A stretch of 64,000 nt of DNA. Source: Bacillota bacterium. GTDB taxonomy: Bacteria > Bacillota > Bacilli > Lactobacillales > Enterococcaceae. The position numbers and the translations under genes were made by a program. The stretch lies in contig JAEWFE010000029.1 of assembly GCA_023389005.1 (NCBI GenBank), forward strand, positions 1 through 64,000, written 5' to 3'. Shown piece by piece: positions 51,030 to 60,412 of this stretch (the first letter of the stretch is position 1; each line of letters opens with the position of its first letter). The notes beneath the pieces were generated by a model that was given only the letters and a program-made list of their open reading frames with translations, did not search any database and was not told where the DNA came from.

Positions 51030-54000
51030 GTAAGTCCATAGATGAAAAAGTCGTTTCCATGAAAATGGACAGCGCCGATTTCGAAAAGAATGCCGAAAAA
51101 AGTATAGGAATTTTAAACAAACTTAAGCAATCATTATCGAGTTTTGGTTCAAAGAAATACATAGAAGGAATTGGTGACGAAGCTAAAAGAGTAGATTTTA
51201 GTCCGTTAGCTAACGGGGTAGATGTCGTAAAAGCTAAATTCTCAGCGTTACAAATAGCAGGAATGACCGCAATAGCCAATATCACAAATTCAGCAATTAA
51301 CGCAGGAAAGAATATCGCATCCGCACTAACCATTGACCCGATTAAGACAGGTTTTCAAGAATATGAAACACAGATGAATGCTGTTCAAACGATTTTGGCA
51401 AATACTAAAAGTAAGGGAAGTACCCTTAACGATGTAAACAAAGCTTTAGGAGAATTAAACACTTACGCCGATAAAACCATCTATAACTTTACGGAGATGA
51501 CACGTAACATCGGTACATTTACAGCGGCGGGTGTAGACTTAGACAAATCAGTTACTTCAATTAAAGGGATTGCAAACTTGGCAGCTGTATCAGGTTCGAC
51601 TTCTCAACAAGCTTCTACAGCCATGTATCAGCTATCACAGGCATTAGCTGCGGGTAAAGTTCAGTTGATGGACTGGAATTCAGTTGTAAATGCAGGTATG
51701 GGTGGTGAGGTATTTCAAAACGCCTTAAAACGTACTGCGAAGCAAATGGGAAAAGATGTAGACGGGCTTATAGAGAAATACGGTTCGTTCAGGGAATCTT
51801 TAACTAAAGGCGAATGGCTAACTTCCGACGTTTTAACTGAAACATTGACGCAACTGTCCGGTGCTTATACGGAAGCCGATTTACTTCAGAAAGGTTATAC
51901 CAAAGAACAAGCAAAAGACATTTTAGATTTGGCAGATACCGCAGTTAAGGCAGCAACTAAGGTTAAGACGGTTACGCAGTTATGGGATACCTTAAAAGAG
52001 GCAGCACAGTCTGGTTGGACACAAAGTTGGCAAATTATTATAGGTGACTTTGAAGAAGCAAAAGAGTTATTAAGTGGTATTTCTGATACAGTAAGCGATT
52101 GGTTAAATAAACAATCTGAAGCACGAAATAATCTTTTACAAGGCTGGAAAGATTTAGGCGGAAGAACTGCCTTATTAGAGTCATTTAAAAATATTATTTC
52201 TGGAATAGGTTCTGTCATTAAGCCGATTTCTGAAGCATTTAGAGATATTTTTCCGCCAATGACTGCTAAAAGACTTTTTGAATTAACAGATAAGTTTCGG
52301 GAATTCACTTCGAAATTAAAACTAAGTGACGATAATGCTAAAAAACTTAAAGAGACTTTTAAAGGTCTGTTTTCGATAGCGTCTATTATCGGTCAAGGTC
52401 TTGGCGCAGTTTTCAAACCGATATTCAGTTGGTTTACTGGTAGTGCTGGCGGAAGTATCCTAAGTTCAATCCTGGATGTTACCTCGGCCATAGGTAGATT
52501 CTTTACGAAGTTGAACGAAAACATAAAAGCTGGTAATGGATTCAAAATGGTAAGCGATACCGTAACTAAAGGGTTATCAAAAGTGTCTGATATTTTTGGA
52601 AAACTCCGTGATAAATTAAAAGATAGCGATAAAATATTCAATACTATTGGAAACGGACTTTCTAAATTTGGTTCTGCTGTATCTAAAGTGTTTAGTAAGT
52701 TAAAAGAAGGCGGAAAAGATGCTTTCAAATGGATTAAGGAGAATGTCGGCTTAGGCGATATATTTGCAGGCTTGGCTGGCGCTGGTATATTTTCACTTGC
52801 TAGAAAGTTTGGAAAAGTTTTAGACTCAATTAAAAAGCCTCTCGAATCACTAGCTGAATTATTAAAACGTGGAGACGAGGATAGCGGATTAACAAACTTT
52901 AAAGAAATATTAGGTTCAGTTAAAGACTCTTTAGAATCCTTCCAACAAGGGATAAAAGTAGCATCCATTGTAATGATTGCCGGAGCTATTGCTATTTTAG
53001 TTCACTCCATTAAAACCTTATCACAAATCGAACCTGATAAAATTGCTATTTCCTTAGGTACTATGGCCGCGCTTATGAAAATACTCACTGCTGGATTTAA
53101 GAGCATGACGAAATCGTTATCTTCTTTTAAATCAAAAGGAGTATTAAAATCTGCAGTTGCGATGATGGCTATGGCAAAAGCTATAGATATTTTAGCAAGT
53201 GCTATGAACAAGGTAAAAGATTTATCGTGGGAGCAAATAGCAAAAGGTCTGACATCTATAGGCGGTGCGATGTTTGCCCTAACAAAAGCAATGAAGGGGA
53301 TAAATGGTAATAAAGTTAGTCTACGTTCCAGCGTGGCGATGCTAGCAATGGCTAAAACAGCTCAAATGCTTGGTACCACAATGAAAGATTTATCGACAAT
53401 GTCCTGGGAACAAATAGGTAAAGGACTATCTGCTATGGGTGGCGCTTTATTAGAAATGTCACTAGTTATGCGAATTATGGGTAAAATTAGTGGTGGTAAA
53501 TCTTTAGCAGGAGCACTTTCTATCCTAATCGTTTCGAAATCGCTAGGAGACATTGCGAGCGGATTGAAAAAATTTGGCGATATGGACTGGGACGAAATTG
53601 GTAGAGGTTTAGCCGGAATGGGTGGAGCATTGGCAGAAATTGGAACAGTTAATGCTGCTGTAGGTAAAATAGCTGGTATGTCTAGTATGTTTGCCGCAGG
53701 TTCTATCTATATCGTAACTAGAGGCTTAGACGAAATTTCAGACAATTTAATCAAAATAGGTAACATGGATTGGGAAGATATTAAGAAAGGTTTAGCCGGA
53801 ATGGGTGGTGCGCTATTAGAAATAGGCGCTATTAACGCTGCAGTCGGCAAAATAGCCGGTATGTCTAGTTTATTTGCTGCCGGTTCTATTCGAATTGTTA
53901 CCGATGGATTGGACGAAATTTCTGAAAATCTAATTAATATTGGAAATATGGAATGGGAGTCCATCAAACGTGGTTTAACTGGAATGGGTGGCGCTTTAGC

Positions 54001-56749
54001 AGAAATTGCAATTGCTACTGGTGCTCTTGGTAAGATAGCAGGTTTATCTAGTATGTTTGCCGCAGGCTCTATTTATATCGTAACCAACGGCCTAGACGAA
54101 ATTTCAGATAACCTTCAGAAAATAGGAGCTATGACATGGGCGTCTATCAAACGTGGTTTAACAGGGATGGGTGGCGCTCTAGCCGAGATAGCGTTGATGA
54201 GTGGTGCACTTGGTTCTATTGCTCCAGTAGGCAGTCTATTAGGCGGAGGGGCAATATTGTTAACCGTCCAAGGATTAGGAGATATTGCCGATGCACTTAA
54301 AAAGTTTGGCGACATGTCTTGGGACGAAATTGCCAGAGGACTAGTGGCTATGGGTGGCGCTTTAGGTGAGACAGGACTAGCAGCTGCTTTAACGGGACTA
54401 TCTGGACTCTCTGGTCTATTAGGTGGTGGTTCTATAGTGTTAACTGTTCAAGGTTTAGGAGATTTAGCAACTGCACTTCAAAAATTCGGTGAAATGGAAT
54501 GGGATGAAATAGGCAGAGGCTTATCTGCTATGGCCGGTGCACTTGGAGAAACTGCTTTAGGTGGGTTACTAAATTCATTATCTGGTTTGGGTGCCATCAG
54601 TATTGGTTTAATTGCAGAACCTTTGGGAACACTAGCCGAATCGATGAAGAAATGGAAAGGTGTAGAAGTACCTCCGACATTAGGTCTTTCACTAATACCA
54701 TTGGCAGCAGGAATCACAGCATTTACTACTGCAATTGTTGGGGCAGTATCTGTTTCTTTAGTAGCAGAACCATTAGGTATTTTAGCAGATAGTGTTAAAA
54801 AGTTAAAAAATATGGAAGTGCCTTCTGATTTAAAAGATAGGCTGGATCCATTAAAAGATGCCATCACTTCATTCACAACAGCTATTGTCGGAGCAATTAC
54901 TATCGAGAAACTTGGGAAACCATTAGGTGTCTTAGCCGATAGTCTAGCGAAGTTGAATAAAGTTCCAATTACTGGTCAATTAACAAAAGGGCTTGAAAGT
55001 TTAGCTAAAGCTATAGGGAAGTTCAAAGGTTTATTTACCACAGGTTTCACGATTGGAAATTTAACCAAACCTCTTAGTCAATTAGCTTCTTCGCTAACTG
55101 ATTGGAATGGTGTAAGTATCCCACAAAGTTTAGGTAAAGGATTAGAATCGCTTGCTGATGGCGTCAAAGCTTTTGGTGGTAAATTCTGGGAAGGCTGGGC
55201 TTTAGGTTCCGTGGTTGAACCTTTAGGTAAACTAGCTGACGCAACTTCAAAATGGAATGGCGTTACATTACCAGCCGGAATTGGCACCTCTCTTATGTCT
55301 ATGGCTGATGGTATTAAAGAATTTCAAGGAATTGAACTAGATAATTTCGCATCAGACACTATATCAACTGCGCTGACCAATATTCGAACAACTGTTGATA
55401 CACTTACAAAGTTGACCAATTTCAATCCAGAAACATTAAATAATCTAGTTACGGGTATGAATTCGATTGGACAAATGTCCTTAAATGGATTAACTGAGTC
55501 GATAAATAATGGCGTAGCTCAAATCGGTCCAGCTATTCAAACGATGATGTCTACAATCATTAACACATTACAAACTGCAATCCCGTCAGTAGTCCCTCCT
55601 TCAAAAGCGATAGGAACCGCGATAGCTGCTAATATCAAAGTTGGTTTAGACGAGGCACAAGGGGATATTCAAACTTCAGTATCCGGAATAACCACAAAAA
55701 TTACTGAGTCAATTAATAGTAAAGTTACAGATTTTGGCATTGCAGGGGTATCTATCAGTACCGCAATTGCAACTGGGATGAAAACCGGATTAGATCCATT
55801 ACCTACGATTGTCTCCGATGTGGTGCAAAAAGCTGTTAATGCAGTATCTGGAACAAATGCCGATTTCGGTCCAATTGGAATCAAAATGGCAGAAAGCCTT
55901 GCGAATGGAATCGGAACTGGCGGGGGGACTGTTAGAGGAAAAATAGATGGTATCATGAATGCTTGTGTTCAAGCTGCAGAATCTAAACTTAGTTCGTTTT
56001 CTAAAGCCGGTTCCACGATGATGGATAAGTTATCTTCGGGTATCACTTCAAAAGCTAGCGGGGTTAAATCAGCTGTTAAAGAGATTGTTGACGGAGCAGT
56101 AAGTGTCGCTAAAAATTGTTATAGCGATTTCTCTAGTGCAGGTGGATATGCCGCGCAAGGTTTTGCTGACGGAATTGCTAGTAAAGCTCAAGCGGCGGCT
56201 CAGGAAGCAGCCAAAATGGTAACCAATGCGATAAATGCAGCCAAAAAAGCAGCAGATATTCATTCTCCTTCTCGTAAATTTAGAGCATTAGGTGAATTCT
56301 CTGGAGAAGGTTATGTTATTGGGATTGATAGTTATCAGGATAAAGCGTATCAATCTGGTAAAGATATGGCCAATGCTAGTATGAATGGACTACGTAAGTC
56401 GATTAATAATATCACCGATTACGTATCTGATAACATTGATGTACGCCCAGTGATTAGTCCCGTTCTAGATTTAAGTCAATTATCCAAACAATCAAAAGGG
56501 GTTGGAAGAATTCTAGACCTAAATCCTTCTTTAAGTGCATCTAGTTTAAGTAGAACTACGAGATTTGGAAGAAGTTATGGAAACCCAAACTCTGACATCG
56601 TCTCTGCGCTTAAAGATTTAAAACAAAGTGTCGTGAATAATGCTGGAAATACCTATGTGATTGACGGCATCACTTATGACGATGGTTCAAATGTGTCAAA
56701 CGCTGTTCAAGCATTAATTAGACATACAAGAATAGAAGGGAGAGTGTAA
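51026..56749 (+). CDS. Tape measure protein
   Basis: 1907 residues from ATG 51026 (GGAGGTCACC). The N-terminal part with FQEYETQMNAVQTILANTKS and GTFTAAGVDLDKSVTSIKGI is the classic tape-measure domain. From 53.2 to 54.6 kb eight repeats of about 61 residues begin with 'W-(D/E)-x-(I)-x-(K/R)-G-L-x-x-M-G-G-A'. A second repeat set (54.6-55.3 kb) has 'W-x-G-V' units. The C-terminal part is alpha-helical with Ala/Gly-rich segments. It sets tail length and carries membrane-active parts; at this size a long tail is expected. The largest gene of the window. Confidence 0.93.
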   Translation: MSKSIDEKVVSMKMDSADFEKNAEKSIGILNKLKQSLSSFGSKKYIEGIGDEAKRVDFSPLANGVDVVKAKFSALQIAGMTAIANITNSAINAGKNIASALTIDPIKTGFQEYETQMNAVQTILANTKSKGSTLNDVNKALGELNTYADKTIYNFTEMTRNIGTFTAAGVDLDKSVTSIKGIANLAAVSGSTSQQASTAMYQLSQALAAGKVQLMDWNSVVNAGMGGEVFQNALKRTAKQMGKDVDGLIEKYGSFRESLTKGEWLTSDVLTETLTQLSGAYTEADLLQKGYTKEQAKDILDLADTAVKAATKVKTVTQLWDTLKEAAQSGWTQSWQIIIGDFEEAKELLSGISDTVSDWLNKQSEARNNLLQGWKDLGGRTALLESFKNIISGIGSVIKPISEAFRDIFPPMTAKRLFELTDKFREFTSKLKLSDDNAKKLKETFKGLFSIASIIGQGLGAVFKPIFSWFTGSAGGSILSSILDVTSAIGRFFTKLNENIKAGNGFKMVSDTVTKGLSKVSDIFGKLRDKLKDSDKIFNTIGNGLSKFGSAVSKVFSKLKEGGKDAFKWIKENVGLGDIFAGLAGAGIFSLARKFGKVLDSIKKPLESLAELLKRGDEDSGLTNFKEILGSVKDSLESFQQGIKVASIVMIAGAIAILVHSIKTLSQIEPDKIAISLGTMAALMKILTAGFKSMTKSLSSFKSKGVLKSAVAMMAMAKAIDILASAMNKVKDLSWEQIAKGLTSIGGAMFALTKAMKGINGNKVSLRSSVAMLAMAKTAQMLGTTMKDLSTMSWEQIGKGLSAMGGALLEMSLVMRIMGKISGGKSLAGALSILIVSKSLGDIASGLKKFGDMDWDEIGRGLAGMGGALAEIGTVNAAVGKIAGMSSMFAAGSIYIVTRGLDEISDNLIKIGNMDWEDIKKGLAGMGGALLEIGAINAAVGKIAGMSSLFAAGSIRIVTDGLDEISENLINIGNMEWESIKRGLTGMGGALAEIAIATGALGKIAGLSSMFAAGSIYIVTNGLDEISDNLQKIGAMTWASIKRGLTGMGGALAEIALMSGALGSIAPVGSLLGGGAILLTVQGLGDIADALKKFGDMSWDEIARGLVAMGGALGETGLAAALTGLSGLSGLLGGGSIVLTVQGLGDLATALQKFGEMEWDEIGRGLSAMAGALGETALGGLLNSLSGLGAISIGLIAEPLGTLAESMKKWKGVEVPPTLGLSLIPLAAGITAFTTAIVGAVSVSLVAEPLGILADSVKKLKNMEVPSDLKDRLDPLKDAITSFTTAIVGAITIEKLGKPLGVLADSLAKLNKVPITGQLTKGLESLAKAIGKFKGLFTTGFTIGNLTKPLSQLASSLTDWNGVSIPQSLGKGLESLADGVKAFGGKFWEGWALGSVVEPLGKLADATSKWNGVTLPAGIGTSLMSMADGIKEFQGIELDNFASDTISTALTNIRTTVDTLTKLTNFNPETLNNLVTGMNSIGQMSLNGLTESINNGVAQIGPAIQTMMSTIINTLQTAIPSVVPPSKAIGTAIAANIKVGLDEAQGDIQTSVSGITTKITESINSKVTDFGIAGVSISTAIATGMKTGLDPLPTIVSDVVQKAVNAVSGTNADFGPIGIKMAESLANGIGTGGGTVRGKIDGIMNACVQAAESKLSSFSKAGSTMMDKLSSGITSKASGVKSAVKEIVDGAVSVAKNCYSDFSSAGGYAAQGFADGIASKAQAAAQEAAKMVTNAINAAKKAADIHSPSRKFRALGEFSGEGYVIGIDSYQDKAYQSGKDMANASMNGLRKSINNITDYVSDNIDVRPVISPVLDLSQLSKQSKGVGRILDLNPSLSASSLSRTTRFGRSYGNPNSDIVSALKDLKQSVVNNAGNTYVIDGITYDDGSNVSNAVQALIRHTRIEGRV

Positions 56750-56751
56750 GG

Positions 56752-59346
56752 ATGGCTCGTGTTGTACAAATTGAACGTATGGGAATTCAAAATGGAGGCT
56801 CGGACCAGTTCTATGTCGTGTGGAAATTCGCTACGACAGCCTCAGCGCCTAAACCTACCGCTCAATCTTCTACGATTAAGGTCGGTAGTTATGTAAGTGT
56901 GAAGCAAGGTTCTCGTTGGTACAACGGTGTTGGTATTGCGTCATTTGTATTTGGTAAAAAATGGCAAGTGATTGAAAAAATAGGTAATCGTGTGGTGTTG
57001 GGGCGTTCAGAAGACGGCCGACAAAACATCATGAGTCCGATTCATATTTCAAACTTAGTAGGAGGTGGAGGGGGTTCTACCTCTTCCTCATCCTCTGGGG
57101 AATCTGGCGGTTATGAAACAGTCGACCACTATGAATTGAAATGGTGGTATGACTCTGGTAATGGCGATTGGTTCGAAAATGGAACAGAAACCACTACGCA
57201 TTTAGCAGCAGTCCACACAATTCCAAAAAATGCTACAAGAATGCGATTTTGTATCACACCAGTAGCTAAGACATATCGAAAAAAAGTAGGAAATTCCGAA
57301 CAAGATGTTCCTTATTGGCAAGGCGCACCTACTTATAAAGATTATAATGTTTTAGAAAGTAAACCTGATGCGTTACAAGCACCGACCGTTGTGATTGACA
57401 AATACAAACTAACAGCTTCTTACTACAATATCTCTGACCCTAAAACAGATAAGATTGAGTTTGAAGTTTATAAAACAGGAATGACTGATTACCAACATAC
57501 GAATCGTTGTGCTGTAGGCGAAGTATCGGTCGTTCAAGCCAGAGCAGAATATATCACGAATATCGAACCGGGGTATAAATATTCCGTTCGTGCTCGAGCA
57601 GTAAATCTTGTTGGTAGCGGGAAAAATAGAGGCGAGTGGTCTCCTTTTTCTAGTGAATCCAATACAATGCCTGCCAGTGTGACAGGGGTTCGAGTGGATG
57701 TACAGTCTAGTACTTCCGTGAAAGTCAGTTGGAACGAAGTAAGTACGGCAGATGACTATGTGGTTGAATATGCTACGGATAAGAATTATTTCGATAGTTC
57801 TTCGCAAGTAAGTTCAATGACTGTAAAAAGTACACACGCATATGTGACAGGGTTGGAAAAAGGAAAGACCTGGTATTTCCGAGTAGCCGCTAAGAATGAA
57901 AAAGGACAATCTGCCTTCAGTGATATTGTTTATAAGATTATTGGTACTAAACCAAATCCACCTACCACATGGTCATTGACTGCTACAGCGGTTGTTGGAG
58001 AACCGGTTATTTTGTATTGGACACATAATACAGAAGATGGCTCCAAACAGACTGAGGCGCAAGTTGAACTCGTCGTGAATGGTTCGGCAGATATTATTAC
58101 AGTAAATTCCGAAGCCGATGCGAATAATGAATTTACCGATGTGAACAAAATATATTCCTATAAAGTGAAAGACGCATTACTTCGAGATGGGGCTGAGATT
58201 CAATGGCGGGTTCGTACGCGCGGAATTACTTTCGAATACAGCGAATGGTCTATGAGACGAACAATTAATGTCTATGCCCCACCAACTTTACAGATGGTTG
58301 CTGGTGACGGTGCGAATGTATTACGTCATTTTCCTTATGATATTCGACTAAATGCTGGTCCAAACAGTCAAAAGGCACTTAGTTGGAATCTGTCTATTGT
58401 ATCTGATTCAGAGTACGACACTTTAAATCAAAATGGAGAGAAAGTGCATGTTTCTGTTGGCACTGAGATATTTTCGAAGGTGATTCCGGCAACAAGTAAT
58501 AGCTTTACTTACGAGTTGATGCCCTATGATATTATTTTAGAAAATGGACAGTCGTATATTTTAAATGCCACCGTATCGATGAACTCTGGTTTGATTGCAA
58601 ATTCAGACCATATGTTTTTAGTTTCGTGGGATGTGAGCACATATGATACGGATGCTAGTGTATCTATTGACAAGAAATTACTATGTGCGTATATTACCCC
58701 ACACGCCTATGATAAAGAAGGAAATATGCCAGAAGATGCAGTTCTGTCTGTCTATCGTAGAGAACCCGATGGAACTTTTACTGAAATTGCTACCGGCGTG
58801 TCAAATAATGGATATTCTTCTGTTACAGACCCACACCCATCTTTGGATTATGCTCGATATCGTATTGTAGCAAGAAATAAATCTACAGGTGTAGTGAGTT
58901 TCTCAGATTTACCAGGGATTTTAGTGGATGAAAAGTCAATTATTATTCAGTGGGAAGAAGATTGGTCTCAGTTTGATTATCCATTTGGAGAAGAAGTGAT
59001 TGCTCCGCCATGGCAAGGTTCCATGTTGAAATTGTTAGGTAATGTAGATACAACGGAGAACTACGACATGGATACATCATTAGTCGAGTATATCGGTAGA
59101 AAGAATCCAGTAAGTTACTATGGTACACAACGTGGCGTTTCGGCAAGTTGGTCAACGGATATTCCTAAAGACGATAAAGAGACATTATATACTTTACGTC
59201 GATTGGCAGACTGGAATGGAAACGTCTATGTGCGTGAACCTAATGGAACAGGATATTTGGCAAATGTGAAAGTAAGCTGGAGTATCAAACATAGAGATGT
59301 ATTGATTCCGGTGAATATTGAAGTGAAGAAAGTAGAGGTGGAGTAA
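56752..59346 (+). CDS. Tail-tip protein with SH3-like, FN3 and Dit-like domains
   Basis: 864 residues. Near the N-terminus an SH3-like segment (YVSVKQGSRWYNGVGIASFV), then a Gly/Ser linker (about 103-118), fibronectin type III repeats (VSWNEVSTADDYVVEYATDK, TWYFRVAAKNEKGQSAFSD), a second FN3, and a C-terminal part with WSQFDYPFGEEVIAPPWQGS that resembles distal-tail proteins. It lies directly after the tape measure gene, as tail-tip proteins do. FN3 domains in tails bind carbohydrate weakly. Confidence 0.75.
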   Translation: MARVVQIERMGIQNGGSDQFYVVWKFATTASAPKPTAQSSTIKVGSYVSVKQGSRWYNGVGIASFVFGKKWQVIEKIGNRVVLGRSEDGRQNIMSPIHISNLVGGGGGSTSSSSSGESGGYETVDHYELKWWYDSGNGDWFENGTETTTHLAAVHTIPKNATRMRFCITPVAKTYRKKVGNSEQDVPYWQGAPTYKDYNVLESKPDALQAPTVVIDKYKLTASYYNISDPKTDKIEFEVYKTGMTDYQHTNRCAVGEVSVVQARAEYITNIEPGYKYSVRARAVNLVGSGKNRGEWSPFSSESNTMPASVTGVRVDVQSSTSVKVSWNEVSTADDYVVEYATDKNYFDSSSQVSSMTVKSTHAYVTGLEKGKTWYFRVAAKNEKGQSAFSDIVYKIIGTKPNPPTTWSLTATAVVGEPVILYWTHNTEDGSKQTEAQVELVVNGSADIITVNSEADANNEFTDVNKIYSYKVKDALLRDGAEIQWRVRTRGITFEYSEWSMRRTINVYAPPTLQMVAGDGANVLRHFPYDIRLNAGPNSQKALSWNLSIVSDSEYDTLNQNGEKVHVSVGTEIFSKVIPATSNSFTYELMPYDIILENGQSYILNATVSMNSGLIANSDHMFLVSWDVSTYDTDASVSIDKKLLCAYITPHAYDKEGNMPEDAVLSVYRREPDGTFTEIATGVSNNGYSSVTDPHPSLDYARYRIVARNKSTGVVSFSDLPGILVDEKSIIIQWEEDWSQFDYPFGEEVIAPPWQGSMLKLLGNVDTTENYDMDTSLVEYIGRKNPVSYYGTQRGVSASWSTDIPKDDKETLYTLRRLADWNGNVYVREPNGTGYLANVKVSWSIKHRDVLIPVNIEVKKVEVE

Positions 59347-60405
59347 TTGATTGACTGGACAAAGAGCATGGTACAATCATATGAGTTTTATATTGTGGAT
59401 CCTTTTACTTGGAAAGACAAAGAACGCGTATATACGATTGAATCGTGCACCATCAACCGTGACGAGACGAATGGAACACTTGGTAGTGCGACTATCAATG
59501 GTTCGAATGTCTTAGACGAATGTTACTTACGCATCTATTTGGTTGTCATTCAAAATGGAGTAACTGAGAAGATTGCACTAGGTACCTATATGATACAATC
59601 GCCTTCCACTTCATTTGACGGAAAGAAATATACCATTTCTATGGATGCTTACACGCCATTAATCGAATTGAAAGAGGATTATCCTTCTATTGGATATTCT
59701 CTAATGAAACAACAACCAATCATGCAAATAGCTTCGAGTCTATGTAGGGAAAATATGCGTGCGCCAGTGATTGAGACAACTTCGAATGATAAATTATACG
59801 AAGATTTTGTAGCTAACCCAGATGATTCATGGTTGACGTTTATTAGCGATTTAATAGCCAATGCGAAATATAAGTTTGCATTAGACCCTTATGGAAGAGT
59901 TGGATTTGAACCGATTACGGATGTTGCTTCACTCCAACATGTTTGGCAATATAATGACGATAATAGTTCGATATTACTACCAAGTTTAAAAGATGACCGA
60001 GACCTCTATGGCGTACCTAACGTTGTAGAGGTTATTTATTCTACAAATACGCATAAGATGTTTTCACGAATTGTCAATGACGATATTAACAGCCCAATTT
60101 CTACAGTAAATCGTGGAAGAGAAATCGTGCATCGGGAGACGAATCCAAACATCAAAGGCTCTCCAACACAGGAATATTTGGATATTTACGCAACACAATT
60201 ATTGAGAAACTTATCTAGTTTAGAACATAAAATTACGTATTCGCATGGATATTGTCCTGTACGTGTAGGTGATTGCGTATTGTTAAATTATCGAAGAGCA
60301 GGGTTACGGGACGTTAAAGCAAAAGTTATTTCTCAATCCATTCAATGCGGTACAGGTTGTACGGTAGAAGAGACCGCTGTTTATACGACCAATTTATGGA
60401 GGTGA
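59347..60405 (+). CDS. Tail hub / baseplate protein
   Basis: 352 residues from TTG 59347 (GAGGTGGAG upstream). Beta-rich N-terminal part with SCTINRDETNGTLGSATING and YTISMDAYTPLIELKEDYPS, a middle helical part, and YCPVRVGDCVLLNYRRAGLR near the C-terminus. It has the layout of gp27-type tail hub proteins. Lies between tail-tip and fibre proteins. Confidence 0.65.
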   Translation: MIDWTKSMVQSYEFYIVDPFTWKDKERVYTIESCTINRDETNGTLGSATINGSNVLDECYLRIYLVVIQNGVTEKIALGTYMIQSPSTSFDGKKYTISMDAYTPLIELKEDYPSIGYSLMKQQPIMQIASSLCRENMRAPVIETTSNDKLYEDFVANPDDSWLTFISDLIANAKYKFALDPYGRVGFEPITDVASLQHVWQYNDDNSSILLPSLKDDRDLYGVPNVVEVIYSTNTHKMFSRIVNDDINSPISTVNRGREIVHRETNPNIKGSPTQEYLDIYATQLLRNLSSLEHKITYSHGYCPVRVGDCVLLNYRRAGLRDVKAKVISQSIQCGTGCTVEETAVYTTNLWR

Positions 60406-60412
60406 TTTCAAA

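Noticed and set aside
51016..56263. Long open frames on the minus strand within the tape measure gene
   Set aside because: They follow from the repeated, Gly/Ala/Ser-rich coding of the plus strand, lack ribosome binding sites and show no recognisable protein.
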